This document shows positions 16,094 through 25,406 of a stretch of 36,305 nt of DNA, in pieces; the first letter of the stretch is position 1; each line of letters begins with the position of its first letter. The notes below the pieces were generated by a model. It searched no databases, had not been told where the DNA came from, and saw only the letters and a list, made by a program, of their open reading frames with translations. Made by a program: the position numbers and the translations under genes. The DNA comes from a virus. The stretch covers positions 1 through 36,305 of the IMG/VR virus record IMGVR_UViG_3300035698_008418. One strand, 5' to 3'.

Positions 16094-19000
16094 TGGGATT
16101 ATTTGAGGCAGTAACGGGATTTTTCGGAGCCGTAGCAGGTTTTTTATTGGATTGGATTATACCAGATCAGCCAGAAACGGATCGAAGTGTAACAATTGAA
16201 AGACAGGGATCGGACGTACCGATCCCCGTTGTATATGGCACACAAAAAGTTGGTGCGATCAAAGTTCATAAATATGTTACAGATAGATCCGGCGGTTTAG
16301 AGAATGAATTATTGCACTTAATTTGTGTTTTTTCAGAGGGTGAAGTTGAAGAATTAGGGGAGCTATTTTTTAACGGATTGCCTCAAGACGATAAACAATT
16401 TATAAAAGACGTTACATTGTTAAATATAACGTTAAATTTAGGATTGTATTACAAGGTTTATAAATACAAAGGGGCCGCAGATCAGCCGGCTAGCCCGCAA
16501 GCAGTAAGCGGGATCCCTAATTGGACTATAAACCACTCTTTAAAAGGATTATGTTACGCTTACATTGTTTTAGAAATGGATAAAGATTTTTCAGTATGGA
16601 AAGGAGAACCAAAGATCCAAGCCGTAATAAAAGGCCGTAAGTTGTATGATCCTAGAACAACTTTAACGGCTTACAGTGAAAATCCGGCGCTAGCGCTTAG
16701 AGATTATATTACCAACCCCATATATGGGAAAGGCTTACCAGATAGTCGGATCGATGATGCTAGTTTTTCAGAAGTGGCTGATAATTGCGATCAAATAATT
16801 AGTAATACAGTTACATCGACTAGATACGAGCGAATTTATGAGCCGGAACTTGGATCAGTAATTCAATTCCCAATAACTACAACGACAACGACAACAAAAA
16901 ATAAATTTACTTGTAATGTTGCCTTAGATACAGGTAAAAACATTTTCGACAATGTGAAAGTTTTACTTGGTAGTTTTCGCGGGATCTTGCCTTTAGCCGC
17001 CGGACAAATAAAACTCACGCTAGAGGATGCAGGGGATCCTGTTTTCACTTTTGATAATGATAACATTACAGGTCAAATTGAATTTGACGGCGGAGAGATA
17101 AACGACAGAAAAAACCGCGTTGAGGTTAGATTTACCAATAAAGCAAAGGGGTTTAAAAAGGATAGTGTTTTTTATCCAGAAACAGGATCAGCGCTTGATC
17201 TGCAGTGGCTAGAGGAAGATAACGGGGTAAGGCTAGAATCATCAAATGAATTTACAACTATAACTAGCACTGATGAAGCGTTGCAAATGGCTCAAGTTAT
17301 AGCTAACAGATCGCGCTTTACTGGGGCAATTGAATTTTCATCCTTGCCAATTGGGATCAAAGTTGATGCCGGCGATATAGTTGGGATAACTAGCGATTCT
17401 TTTGGGTGGATAAATAAACCATTTAGGATAAACAAAAAAGAATTAACAGAAACCGATGATCTAAACTTTTCAGCAGTAGAACATGAAAATAGTGTTTATC
17501 CGTGGGCGGGTGCGGTTTATGATGAAACGATCGGCGGTTCCTTTTTGGGCGATCCGGCCTTTACTGTTACCCCATCAAATTTACAATTCACACCAGATCC
17601 AAGCCTTTCAAGTACCGGCCTTTTATCGTGGGATCATCCAAACAATACTTTTGTTAATCGTTATGAAGTGGTTACAAGCAAAATAAAAGACGCTAACAAT
17701 GCGGACATTGATCCCGCGTTGGTTTTGTTTGATATTCAAAGTACTGGAAAAAATTGGACTATTCCACTTTTAGATATTGGCACATATCGCTTTGAAGTTT
17801 TAGCGGTCAGTAATACAGGGCCAAGATCAACGCCGGCGGTTTTTGATTTATCGGTAATAATTCCGTCGGTTCCAACTTCTATTAATACCGACGTTTCAGA
17901 CTGGCAAATAATAATAACGCCTATTTTAAACGGGATCGGCGTAGGCACTTTTTTTGAGTTCGATATTATTGAAGGTGACGGATCAGGATATACGCCGACA
18001 GCTAAAGCAAGCGGGGGTTCTTATGCGGTAGGCGGTTTGCTTACTAATCAGCTTTACACCGTTTATGCTCGAACTGTTAACGCTTACGGGGTTTCTGAAT
18101 TTGTAAGCGCTCAAGCAACAACAACCGAAACAGGCGATCAGGTTGTCGCATTTCTTGATCCTATTCAATCGGCGCTTGATCAGGTGGTTGTTTTAGCTGA
18201 TAACTTAGATACTAGCGTTAACTTAAACACTAGCGATATAGACGCTATTGAATCTAACGCGAAAAACTTAGAATTTAGACTGCAGACAGAGCAGATCGAC
18301 AGAACCGAAACCGAAACGCAAATATTAAGCTCGATTAGTAATACAGCGGCGGCGAGAGAAGATCTAAGACTAAGGATCGAAAGCGACGAATCATTAATTG
18401 ATGCAGTAGTAAGCATTGATCCTAATACTGGATTAATTATCAATAGGGCTTTTGCTTATAGTGATGATCGATTCAATCAGGCTGAAATACTTATAGATGG
18501 AGCTAACGCAAGTATTGCTTTAAATGTTGAATCAATTGGATTGTTAGAGGGGCAAACGGACAGCTTAAGCTCTAGCCTCGCTTTAATTCCGGCGCAAATT
18601 ACAGCAACAGCGACAGCAATAACCGCCGACGCGGTAGCCGCGTTGCAACCCGTAGCCGCGTTTAACTTTTTTGATTCGGACCAAGGTTGGCTTTCTGTAA
18701 ATGGAACATTAACAGCGGGTTTAGGAAAAATAGATCTTACACTTGGAGATATTGAAAATGTAAGTTTTGATTTTTCAGCAGATGAAAATAAATCAATTCG
18801 GATCACAATAGAGAGAACCGCCGGATCTGGTTGGGTTGGCGATCTAATGATTGTAAGAGACAACGCAACAACTGAAACGTTTGCAGGGGTTATATTAGAG
18901 CCGCCGGCAAGCGGTGAAATAGTCAGGAATATTGATTTATCAGGATCGGCAAGTTGGACGGGTACCATATCCGAGATCCGGTTAATACTTGGCGCTAGCG

Positions 19001-21060
19001 TTTCGGATGAATTTATAATTAGTTCGATCAGCATAGGAAAGCCGGACGCGGCATTATTGGAACTTGAGAATTTAACGGCTAGAGTAACAACGGCCGAGCT
19101 AGATATTGACGCAAACGACGCCGCAATAAATCAGCGCGTAACTGTTACAGATTACGATAACAATACCGTTACTTTTTCAAACGTTGAAACAACTATAGAC
19201 GGTTTGAATAGTATTATATCGCTAGAGGCAACAAGGCAAAGCCTAATAGACAATAATACTATAGCCAAGAGCAATACAGCCGCAATAGATATAAACGCCT
19301 TAGATGGGACTATAGACGCCTTAACGACAACAGTTAATAACAATGAGACAGCAAACGAAAGTCAGTTTAACGCTGTAGGTTTAGAACTTGATAGCACAAA
19401 CGGCCGGATCACTAATCAAGCGTTTTCAATATTCACTAATTCAAACGATGTTGATAATGCGTTAATAGAGCAGTTACGTTCCGACGTTTCAGCCGGATTA
19501 ACTCAGTTTGGAAACTTAGAGAAGGATATTAATTTTGCTAACGCAATATCCCAGCTAAATATTGATGTTGGCCCTAGTGGCTCGCTTGCTGAATCAATAA
19601 CAGAATTAGACGCTTTCACTATTACACAAGGTCAACTGATAAGCGCTAACGCGTCGGAAATAATACGGGTTCAAACTGATGTTGACGGAAACGCTAACGC
19701 TATCTCTGAATTAGACTTAGAAGTTAATAACCCTATCACTGGTTTAAATTCTTTAGTTAACAGGATCGATGAAGCCGACGCGGGGATCGACGGAAACGCT
19801 TCTAGTATCTCAATATTACAGAATAGTGTTAATAATCCGACAACAGGCTTAAGCGCAACAGTAACAAGGGTAAACCAAGCTGAAATAGACATAGATAACA
19901 ACGCAAATTCAACATCTCAGATAGACGCCCGAGTTACTAACAACGAAGATTTTGCAACAGCTCAACTTCAACTAAATAGCGGTTATAATTCCGAGTTAGA
20001 TTTATTAACCGCTAGGGCCGCCTTAGTAACAGACGTTAACAACCGGATCACGGGCGTTATTATTGACGACGACGGAACCAATAGAACAATTGAATTTATA
20101 TCGGATTCGGTTCAATTTGTAGACGGGGCCGGAACGCCTAGAATATTTTTTGATCTAACAGAGCAACGCTATATTTTCAGCGGAGATTTAAACGCTAGTA
20201 ACGGTACTTTTGGTAATGTCTCAGTGATACCAAACGGATATATAAGAACAGGATTGCCCACAGATACAGGAACAAGAACGGTATTAAACGGCGCGGGCAG
20301 TGCATCCGACTATTCGATCTTTGTTGGGGAGGGCTCGCAGTTAGAAGAAAATATAAAATTTGCAGTAACTAAGACCGGAGACGCAATTTTTAAAGGCTCA
20401 ATTAAAGGATCGGTTATTAGCGGATCAATATATCAAAGTATTGGACCTAACTTTATGATCATAAGATCGGGGACGCCTTTTGGCCCTAATGACTTGATCG
20501 AGTGGTACGGTTCCATAGTGAATAATATTGGCGCCGATGGTTTAGCTATTTTGCCTAACTTAAACAAAGTCAATGCGAAGTCATGGAAAGACGACGCCGG
20601 CAACGAGTTTACAACCGGCGTTATAATTGCGGGGACTTTAGTGGTAAGTAGACAAGATCCGAGTTTTACAAATACACCAACAATTGCAACCGGAACTTTT
20701 TCAAGTAATGGCGGGCAAATAGCGATTAACTGCAGTGTTAACGCTAATTTTGGAACCGGCATAATAAACCAAGTTTGCCCGACGTCGCCGCCGGATCCGG
20801 TTGTTACTTTAACGCTAACAAATAATAATACTGGTTTAATTGTTCAGCAACAAACATTTAACGGATCATACACTTGTGAAAATGAAGGTAACGGGCAGTC
20901 TATTTCATTTGAAACAGTATCAGGATCATTTACTTACTTTGATAATGAGTTAAACACAAGCTCAAGATCTTACACTTTAAGCGCTGTTATAAGTAATGTT
21001 AGGTTGTTCCCAACAGGAAACGCGGTTAGAAACTTGAGCATATTAACGCAAGAGGCTTAA
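16093..21060 (+). CDS. J-like central tail fibre / host specificity protein
   Basis: 1655 residues from a GTG overlapping the previous stop. An N-terminal hydrophobic segment (residues about 5-25) precedes 'VPIPVVYGTQKVGA' at about 41-54, the start of the J-type hub. Hub domains extend to about 480 (the FTGAIEF and IKVDAGDIVGI motifs of tail-tip domains), and FN3-like domains follow at about 490-690. From about 690 to 1300 there are repeated coiled-coil-like segments of the 'LTARVTTAELDID' and 'ISELDLEV' kind. A DUF1983-like part (FISDSVQFVDGAGTPRIFFD) follows. The last 270 residues are β-rich with four cysteines (at least two in NQVC and YTC). It mediates host contact. Confidence 0.9.
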   Translation: MGLFEAVTGFFGAVAGFLLDWIIPDQPETDRSVTIERQGSDVPIPVVYGTQKVGAIKVHKYVTDRSGGLENELLHLICVFSEGEVEELGELFFNGLPQDDKQFIKDVTLLNITLNLGLYYKVYKYKGAADQPASPQAVSGIPNWTINHSLKGLCYAYIVLEMDKDFSVWKGEPKIQAVIKGRKLYDPRTTLTAYSENPALALRDYITNPIYGKGLPDSRIDDASFSEVADNCDQIISNTVTSTRYERIYEPELGSVIQFPITTTTTTTKNKFTCNVALDTGKNIFDNVKVLLGSFRGILPLAAGQIKLTLEDAGDPVFTFDNDNITGQIEFDGGEINDRKNRVEVRFTNKAKGFKKDSVFYPETGSALDLQWLEEDNGVRLESSNEFTTITSTDEALQMAQVIANRSRFTGAIEFSSLPIGIKVDAGDIVGITSDSFGWINKPFRINKKELTETDDLNFSAVEHENSVYPWAGAVYDETIGGSFLGDPAFTVTPSNLQFTPDPSLSSTGLLSWDHPNNTFVNRYEVVTSKIKDANNADIDPALVLFDIQSTGKNWTIPLLDIGTYRFEVLAVSNTGPRSTPAVFDLSVIIPSVPTSINTDVSDWQIIITPILNGIGVGTFFEFDIIEGDGSGYTPTAKASGGSYAVGGLLTNQLYTVYARTVNAYGVSEFVSAQATTTETGDQVVAFLDPIQSALDQVVVLADNLDTSVNLNTSDIDAIESNAKNLEFRLQTEQIDRTETETQILSSISNTAAAREDLRLRIESDESLIDAVVSIDPNTGLIINRAFAYSDDRFNQAEILIDGANASIALNVESIGLLEGQTDSLSSSLALIPAQITATATAITADAVAALQPVAAFNFFDSDQGWLSVNGTLTAGLGKIDLTLGDIENVSFDFSADENKSIRITIERTAGSGWVGDLMIVRDNATTETFAGVILEPPASGEIVRNIDLSGSASWTGTISEIRLILGASVSDEFIISSISIGKPDAALLELENLTARVTTAELDIDANDAAINQRVTVTDYDNNTVTFSNVETTIDGLNSIISLEATRQSLIDNNTIAKSNTAAIDINALDGTIDALTTTVNNNETANESQFNAVGLELDSTNGRITNQAFSIFTNSNDVDNALIEQLRSDVSAGLTQFGNLEKDINFANAISQLNIDVGPSGSLAESITELDAFTITQGQLISANASEIIRVQTDVDGNANAISELDLEVNNPITGLNSLVNRIDEADAGIDGNASSISILQNSVNNPTTGLSATVTRVNQAEIDIDNNANSTSQIDARVTNNEDFATAQLQLNSGYNSELDLLTARAALVTDVNNRITGVIIDDDGTNRTIEFISDSVQFVDGAGTPRIFFDLTEQRYIFSGDLNASNGTFGNVSVIPNGYIRTGLPTDTGTRTVLNGAGSASDYSIFVGEGSQLEENIKFAVTKTGDAIFKGSIKGSVISGSIYQSIGPNFMIIRSGTPFGPNDLIEWYGSIVNNIGADGLAILPNLNKVNAKSWKDDAGNEFTTGVIIAGTLVVSRQDPSFTNTPTIATGTFSSNGGQIAINCSVNANFGTGIINQVCPTSPPDPVVTLTLTNNNTGLIVQQQTFNGSYTCENEGNGQSISFETVSGSFTYFDNELNTSSRSYTLSAVISNVRLFPTGNAVRNLSILTQEA

Positions 21061-21123
21061 AACGATTTTATAAACAGATAAAAAACGCGTAATATATTAA
21101 AAAACAAATAGGATTAATTAAAA

Positions 21124-22272
21124 ATGGCTCAATTCTTTAAAGCGACCAGTGTAAGCGTTACAAACGGCGGAACTATTGTGACTGTAAACGCGGGTGATGA
21201 TGTGGCGCTGATCCGCACAAATTCACTATTGCAGATAAATACAAATCAGGTTGTAGAGGTGAAAACGGTTAATACCGGAGCGCAAACAATCGAACTATTT
21301 TTACCTTGGGATAATGGAACCGTTACAGCGGGCTCTGCAGTTGCGGCCCCAACAGCGGCAGATCTTAAGGCGGCAATCGACGACGTAAGGACATTGACAG
21401 CCGCCTATCAGGGCTTGGTCGATGATGTAAGTGTTGCGGCTACCGCAGGTAGCATCGTTAGGAGAAACCAAAACGGAAAGGTTTTAACAGCCAACGCTAG
21501 CGCGGTTAATGAGGCTATAGCTTACGGCCAACCTGCTTTTTCATTAGGTGGGGGGGGTTTTACAGGCAACATAGATATAGGCAATGATTCTTCTCCAGCA
21601 ATATTAAAAGTAAATTCAGGAGATTCTAGTTTTAATACATTATTAAAATCAGATGTAAATAGTTGCTATTTATACTTAAATGATACAAACACCACTTTAA
21701 ACTCAACAGTTGGCATAGGTTCACAGTTTAATGATTTAGCCATTAGAAGCGGCAATTCTGAAACGGCTAGATTTACCAATGGAGGCGGTTTTTTAGTTTC
21801 AAAATCTATAGCAACATCTTCAGTTACAGGATTCCAAGTTGACAACACAGGGCAGACTTTTGTTACAACTGCAGAATTGCTACCTCTTACTTTGAATAGA
21901 ACTGTAACGGATGGAACTTTAATTAGAATGAAAAGGGCTGACTCAATAGTTGGCTCAATAATAGTTACAAATGAAGTAACGAGCTATAGCACCACTTCTG
22001 ATTATCGTCTAAAGCAAGATATAAGACCGATACTAAACGCCAGTGAAAGCGTATTACAACTAAATCCTTGTAATTTTCAATGGAAGTCAGATAAAACAAG
22101 AACCAACGGCTTTATTGCTCACGAAGTGCAAGAAATAGAACCAACGGCGGCAACAGGTGAAAAAGACGGCGAAGATATGCAAGTTATGGACGCTAGCAAA
22201 TTGGTCCCTTTGTTAACAGCGGCGCTTCAAGATGCGCTAAAACGTATAGAAATTTTAGAGGATAAGATCTAA
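21124..22272 (+). CDS. tail fibre with S74 intramolecular chaperone
   Basis: 382 residues. Residues 1-80 look like a tail-attachment domain (TSVSVTNGGTIVTVNAGDDVA), and a glycine run (GGGGF) sits at about 142-146. A β-rich stretch follows to about 288. The C-terminus is a peptidase S74 chaperone: TSDYRLKQDI at 291-300, NGFIAHEVQEI at 328-338 and a terminal helix (KLVPLLTAALQDALKRIE). In this family the serine of the SD pair (S292) is the self-cleavage site once the trimer folds. The C-terminal 300 residues lack GATC sites, unlike all neighbours, which suggests exchange. Confidence 0.88.
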   Translation: MAQFFKATSVSVTNGGTIVTVNAGDDVALIRTNSLLQINTNQVVEVKTVNTGAQTIELFLPWDNGTVTAGSAVAAPTAADLKAAIDDVRTLTAAYQGLVDDVSVAATAGSIVRRNQNGKVLTANASAVNEAIAYGQPAFSLGGGGFTGNIDIGNDSSPAILKVNSGDSSFNTLLKSDVNSCYLYLNDTNTTLNSTVGIGSQFNDLAIRSGNSETARFTNGGGFLVSKSIATSSVTGFQVDNTGQTFVTTAELLPLTLNRTVTDGTLIRMKRADSIVGSIIVTNEVTSYSTTSDYRLKQDIRPILNASESVLQLNPCNFQWKSDKTRTNGFIAHEVQEIEPTAATGEKDGEDMQVMDASKLVPLLTAALQDALKRIEILEDKI

Positions 22273-22592
22273 TGCTAGATATTCAAATTGTACAAGCTGA
22301 AAGCGATTCAAAAACGGGGTTTATTCAAACTTTGCACTATGTGATCACTAAGGGGAAAGCTAGAACTTATGGAACCGTTAGTTTTACCGACAAAGATCCC
22401 GGCGGCAAGAAAAAAACAAAAAAACTTAAACCGTTTAAAAACCTAATTAAAAAAGATCTTGAAAATTGGATCGGCGAAAAGCTAGATCTAAAGCAGATCG
22501 AAAAGGATCTTGATAATCAATCCGAGCTAATCGAAAACCCGACAGTGTTAAACGGCTTACCGCCTAGCATGTTAAGCGCGGATAGCGAGTAA
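22272..22592 (+). CDS. small conserved phage protein, DUF7936-like (tail-fibre associated)
   Basis: 106 residues, TAATG overlap with the tail fibre. Features are 'FIQTLHYVITKGKARTYGTVSFTDKDP' at about 17-43, a very basic segment (GGKKKTKKLKPFKNLIKK), then DLENWIGEKLDLKQIEKDL and a 'PTVLNGLPP' close. From memory this resembles the DUF7936-type phage protein with an amphipathic 'W..E.L....I...L' helix. Translational coupling to the fibre suggests a tail-fibre assembly or cap role, but none is proven. GATC sites are very dense here (8 in about 330 bases). Confidence 0.55.
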   Translation: MLDIQIVQAESDSKTGFIQTLHYVITKGKARTYGTVSFTDKDPGGKKKTKKLKPFKNLIKKDLENWIGEKLDLKQIEKDLDNQSELIENPTVLNGLPPSMLSADSE

Positions 22593-22596
22593 TAAT

Positions 22597-22971
22597 ATGA
22601 AAACCAGATCGCAAGATGCAACAATAAGTCATGTAAAAGAAAGGAGATTAGACGGTTTGGATTTTGTTAAAACTTTCGTTATGCCCGCAGTATTGGCGGC
22701 AATTGGCGTTTATGTTGGGATCCAAGTTGCTGTTGCTGAATTAGTGATCGAAGTGGGGTATATAAAAAGAGACCTAGCTTTAGAATCTGACAGCACTAAA
22801 CTGGCCGTGAAAAGCCAAAACGCGCTATTAGAGAAAATAGTTGATAATCAAATAAAACTAACTCAGCTAGCTAGTTTAAACGAAAATAACGCGCAATTGC
22901 ACGAATCCCAAAAAGCCGAACTTTTGCGAATTAAAGACAGGTTAAGAATTTTAGAAGGGATCAGATTATGA
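22597..22971 (+). CDS. membrane protein with coiled coil, possible spanin-like lysis protein
   Basis: 124 residues. A single transmembrane helix at about 24-47 (VKTFVMPAVLAAIGVYVGIQ) is followed by an acidic/hydrophobic turn and then a long coiled coil (about 60-120, NALLEKIVDNQIKLTQLA, LHESQKAELLRIKDRLRIL). An N-terminal TM helix plus a coiled coil is the layout of inner-membrane spanins, and it lies two genes before the endolysin, so that role is reasonable. No outer-membrane lipoprotein partner with a lipobox is seen. It overlaps the next gene by four bases. Confidence 0.55.
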   Translation: MKTRSQDATISHVKERRLDGLDFVKTFVMPAVLAAIGVYVGIQVAVAELVIEVGYIKRDLALESDSTKLAVKSQNALLEKIVDNQIKLTQLASLNENNAQLHESQKAELLRIKDRLRILEGIRL

Positions 22972-23615
22972 GGTTTTTAATTAGAGTTTTATTGGCCTTA
23001 ATAATGATCCCGTTATTAATACCTGTAACAATTTACGCAAGATATAAAAACCTTGATCGCTTGCCTTTTGGTTTTGAAAAGATAAGCGGCAATAAAGAGG
23101 ATAATTGGGACGGTAACGGGGGCGCTTTAGTTGGTCGCAAGCATTGGAACTTGAACGGGACTGTAAGCCTCAATAACGGCGTTAATGGATGGTATCAAGA
23201 CTATTTAAGGCAACGCGGTATTATATGGCAACAACTAGGTTTTTGGGGCCAATGGTGGCACTCTTACAAATGGTGTGCCTTGCGTAATCCGGTATGGAAC
23301 GTTCGATACTTGCCTTACTTAAGCGCGTCATGTAATAAAGCTGATGTTTTAGAGTTTCAAAACTCCGGCAATTGTGAGGAAGTTATCAAAAATTCAAACA
23401 TTAATTTATCTTATAGCTTTTGGTGGAAAAACAAAAACGGGAAAAAATACAAATCTAACTACCGGCATATAAAAATAAAAGGTAAATATTTTTTACATTT
23501 ACGTTGGGGTTGGAAAGCATATCCGAAGCTATTTAAAATTAATAAAACGCCACTATTTAAACAAAGAACTGTACCGATCTTTAACTTTGAAATAGTGAAC
23601 ATTAAAAAACAATAG
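22968..23615 (+). CDS. membrane-anchored Trp-rich protein, DUF7338-like
   Basis: 215 residues, ATGA overlap. A strong N-terminal hydrophobic helix (FLIRVLLALIMIPLLIPVTIY) is a signal anchor. The body is rich in Trp (about 15), with GFWGQWWHSYKWCALRNPVWN at its centre, the signature of a phage family I recall as DUF7338. The basic, aromatic body may sit at the membrane surface. Its location between a spanin-like gene and the endolysin suggests a lysis or envelope role. Function not established. Confidence 0.6.
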   Translation: MRFLIRVLLALIMIPLLIPVTIYARYKNLDRLPFGFEKISGNKEDNWDGNGGALVGRKHWNLNGTVSLNNGVNGWYQDYLRQRGIIWQQLGFWGQWWHSYKWCALRNPVWNVRYLPYLSASCNKADVLEFQNSGNCEEVIKNSNINLSYSFWWKNKNGKKYKSNYRHIKIKGKYFLHLRWGWKAYPKLFKINKTPLFKQRTVPIFNFEIVNIKKQ

Positions 23616-23625
23616 GCCGTAAATT

Positions 23626-24015
23626 ATGAGCTTTAAACTTGGTAAGAGTAGCAAAATAAACTTAAAAGGCGTAAATGCTCAATTATACGCGATCATTGAA
23701 CTAGCGTTGACTATTTCAAAGGTTGATTTTGGGATCCCCTCAAACGGTGGTTTACGAACTGCAGACGAGCAACACAAACTTTTTATTGAGGGCCAAAGCC
23801 AGTTGGACGGCTACAATAAAAAATCTAACCATCAAAGCGGCAACGCCTTTGATGTTTTTGCTTATGTTGACGGCGCGGCCAGTTATGACGAAAAGGATTT
23901 ATTAGAGGTTGCAACGGCAATATTGGCGGCGGCTAGTCAATTAAAAATACGGCTACGATGGGGCGGCCATTGGGTTAATTTTGTCGATATTCCTCATTTT
24001 GAGCTAGTAATTTAA
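23626..24015 (+). CDS. endolysin, M15 family peptidase
   Basis: 129 residues, a single catalytic domain with no signal peptide. The zinc site is complete: H69 and D76 in SNHQSGNAFDV and H124 in DIPHFE, with D121 and E126 flanking, as in the VanY / L-alanyl-D-glutamate peptidase group used by many phages. GLRTADEQHKLFIEG at about 42-56 is another conserved block. It would cut peptidoglycan cross-bridge peptides once a holin releases it. A GxxRT motif and the usual length support the call. Confidence 0.92.
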   Translation: MSFKLGKSSKINLKGVNAQLYAIIELALTISKVDFGIPSNGGLRTADEQHKLFIEGQSQLDGYNKKSNHQSGNAFDVFAYVDGAASYDEKDLLEVATAILAAASQLKIRLRWGGHWVNFVDIPHFELVI

Positions 24016-24033
24016 TTAATAAGGTATATACAA

Positions 24034-24528
24034 ATGAATTGGGACGATCTAAAAGGTGTAATAGGTAAAGCGGCCCCGTTTATCGGTACAGCTTTAGGCG
24101 GCCCCGCCGGAACCGCGATCGGTGGAATGGTGGCGAATGTATTAGGGGTAGAGGCAACGCCGGACGCAATCAGCGAGGCAATAAAAGCCGATCCCGACGC
24201 GCTAGTAAAACTAAAACAATTCGAGCTAGAGAACCAACAGCAGATCCGCGAAATGGCGTTTAAAACCTTGGACGCTGAATTAAAGGACACCCAAAACGCA
24301 AGAAAGACTCACGATAAAAACCCAATGCCTATGATCATATGTATTGTTCTAACTGCTATGGTTGCGGGTGGCGCTTACATGCTTTTTACAATGGACATAC
24401 CGCCAGAAAATAAAAACATAGCCAATTTGTTGTTTGGTACATTGCTTGCTAAATGGGGGGATTCAATCGCCTATTGGGTTGGAACAACAAGATCAAGCGC
24501 GGCAAAAACTGAAATGTTGAGGCGTTGA
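24034..24528 (+). CDS. holin, three-TM GTA type (putative)
   Basis: 164 residues. Hydrophobic segments lie at about 8-38 (Gly/Ala-rich IGKAAPFIGTALGGPAGTAIG), 98-120 (MPMIICIVLTAMVAGGAYMLF) and 128-150. The middle helix is charged and ends in LKDTQNARKTHDKNP. This matches the 'holin of 3 TMs' family (PF11351) first named in gene transfer agents. It lies 18 bases after the endolysin. It would open the cytoplasmic membrane to release the endolysin. Confidence 0.75.
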   Translation: MNWDDLKGVIGKAAPFIGTALGGPAGTAIGGMVANVLGVEATPDAISEAIKADPDALVKLKQFELENQQQIREMAFKTLDAELKDTQNARKTHDKNPMPMIICIVLTAMVAGGAYMLFTMDIPPENKNIANLLFGTLLAKWGDSIAYWVGTTRSSAAKTEMLRR

Positions 24529-24570
24529 ACTCACAATAAAATAATAATAAATCCAAAGCTATAAGCCTTT

Positions 24571-24599
24571 GCCGTTGATAATACCAACGGCTTTTTTTT
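24571..24599 (+). terminator. strong rho-independent terminator ending the late operon
   Basis: GCCGTTG (24571-24577), seven-base loop, CAACGGC (24585-24591), then eight T. The perfect seven-pair stem and clean U-tract make it the strongest terminator in the window. It lies 42 bases after the holin stop and separates late genes from the early promoter at 24640. Confidence 0.93.
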
Positions 24600-24639
24600 G
24601 CCTAAAATAAATTAAATGAAAATAAAGTAAATTAAATGA

Positions 24640-24668
24640 TTTACAAGAGGTAAAGTAATCCGTATACT
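24640..24668 (+). promoter_or_regulatory. early promoter 1 with TTTAC/GTAAA palindrome
   Basis: TTTACA (24640-24645), 17-base spacer, TATACT (24663-24668). The -35 box overlaps the inverted repeat TTTAC-AAGAG-GTAAA (24640-24654). Promoters at 25926 and 32791 have the same boxes, spacer and palindrome. A dimeric regulator bound to the palindrome would block polymerase. Confidence 0.85.
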
Positions 24669-24699
24669 AGATTTATCAACTAAGGGAAGGGCCGAAACA

Positions 24700-24882
24700 A
24701 TGAAAATCACAAAATCACAACAAGCAACAATTGATAGCACTTTTAAAGACGATACAATTAAAGTAAGCAGACCTGAATATTCAGATAGATTAAAAGTAAC
24801 TATATTAAGCGACAGCTTTATATACAGCTTATACATTGGCGCAAGGGGTAGAGTTTATGAGGATCCGTATGGAGACAATTAA
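24700..24882 (+). CDS. small early protein, unknown
   Basis: 60 residues, the first gene after promoter 1, with GGGAAGG before the ATG. A charged helical start (KITKSQQATIDSTFK) is followed by β-like segments (LKVTILSDSFIYSLYIG, RGRVYEDPYG). It has no transmembrane segment and no family I can name. Being promoter-proximal suggests very early expression, possibly a host-takeover protein; that is inference from position. Confidence 0.6.
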   Translation: MKITKSQQATIDSTFKDDTIKVSRPEYSDRLKVTILSDSFIYSLYIGARGRVYEDPYGDN

Positions 24883-24912
24883 TCAATAAAAGCGCGTAAG
24901 TATTGTTATGTT

Positions 24913-24944
24913 AACCAACCGTCCCGAAAGGGACACAACCAACC
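24913..24944 (+). ncRNA. GNRA hairpin 1 flanked by AACCAACC repeats
   Basis: AACCAACC (24913-24920), stem GTCCC (24921-24925), loop GAAA, stem GGGAC (24930-24934), two bases, AACCAACC (24937-24944). There is no U-tract, so it is not a terminator. It fills the gap between two early genes and ends shortly before the Shine-Dalgarno of the gene at 24960. It would be part of the mRNA leader. Confidence 0.75.
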
Positions 24945-24959
24945 AAAGAGAGAACAAAA

Positions 24960-25406
24960 ATGATTACTCAAGAAACTAACCTTTACGCCCTAATCACTGA
25001 AAAGCTAGCAACAAAAACAGCGGCACTGCATGAACTTGTAAAAGCTAGCGGGTTAAGCATTGCAGAGGCGGCCAGAATAAGCCATAGAGCAAGCCAATTG
25101 CGAAGCCCTAACGAATGGGCCGAGTTTTACAAAGATCAGCGCAAGGACGACGGCACAAGCATTAATATGTTATTTGATGAAATAACAGGATTAACCGAGA
25201 CGTTAAAAAGCGATCTTATGTATTGCCCGAAAAAATACGTAGTAATTAGCGAAGGGGAGAGCTTACAAAGCCCGTCCGGTTTTAACTTAAGCGATCGAGT
25301 TTTTATTCAAACTAAAATCGCAATACATACCGATACTTTAAAAAATAAATTTCCCGACGTTGGCGGCCGTTTGGCGGCTTGTGATTTAGATAAAACTTGT
25401 AATTAA
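24960..25406 (+). CDS. hypothetical early protein
   Basis: 148 residues. A helical N-terminus includes 'ELVKASGLSIAEAARISHRASQLRSP' (about 24-49), which has the spacing of an HTH but is not a clear match. It is followed by NEWAEFYKDQRKDDG and a β-rich second half. There are cysteines at about 77, 140 and 147. The stop is joined to an AACCAACC motif. Family unknown; cytoplasmic by composition. Confidence 0.65.
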   Translation: MITQETNLYALITEKLATKTAALHELVKASGLSIAEAARISHRASQLRSPNEWAEFYKDQRKDDGTSINMLFDEITGLTETLKSDLMYCPKKYVVISEGESLQSPSGFNLSDRVFIQTKIAIHTDTLKNKFPDVGGRLAACDLDKTCN

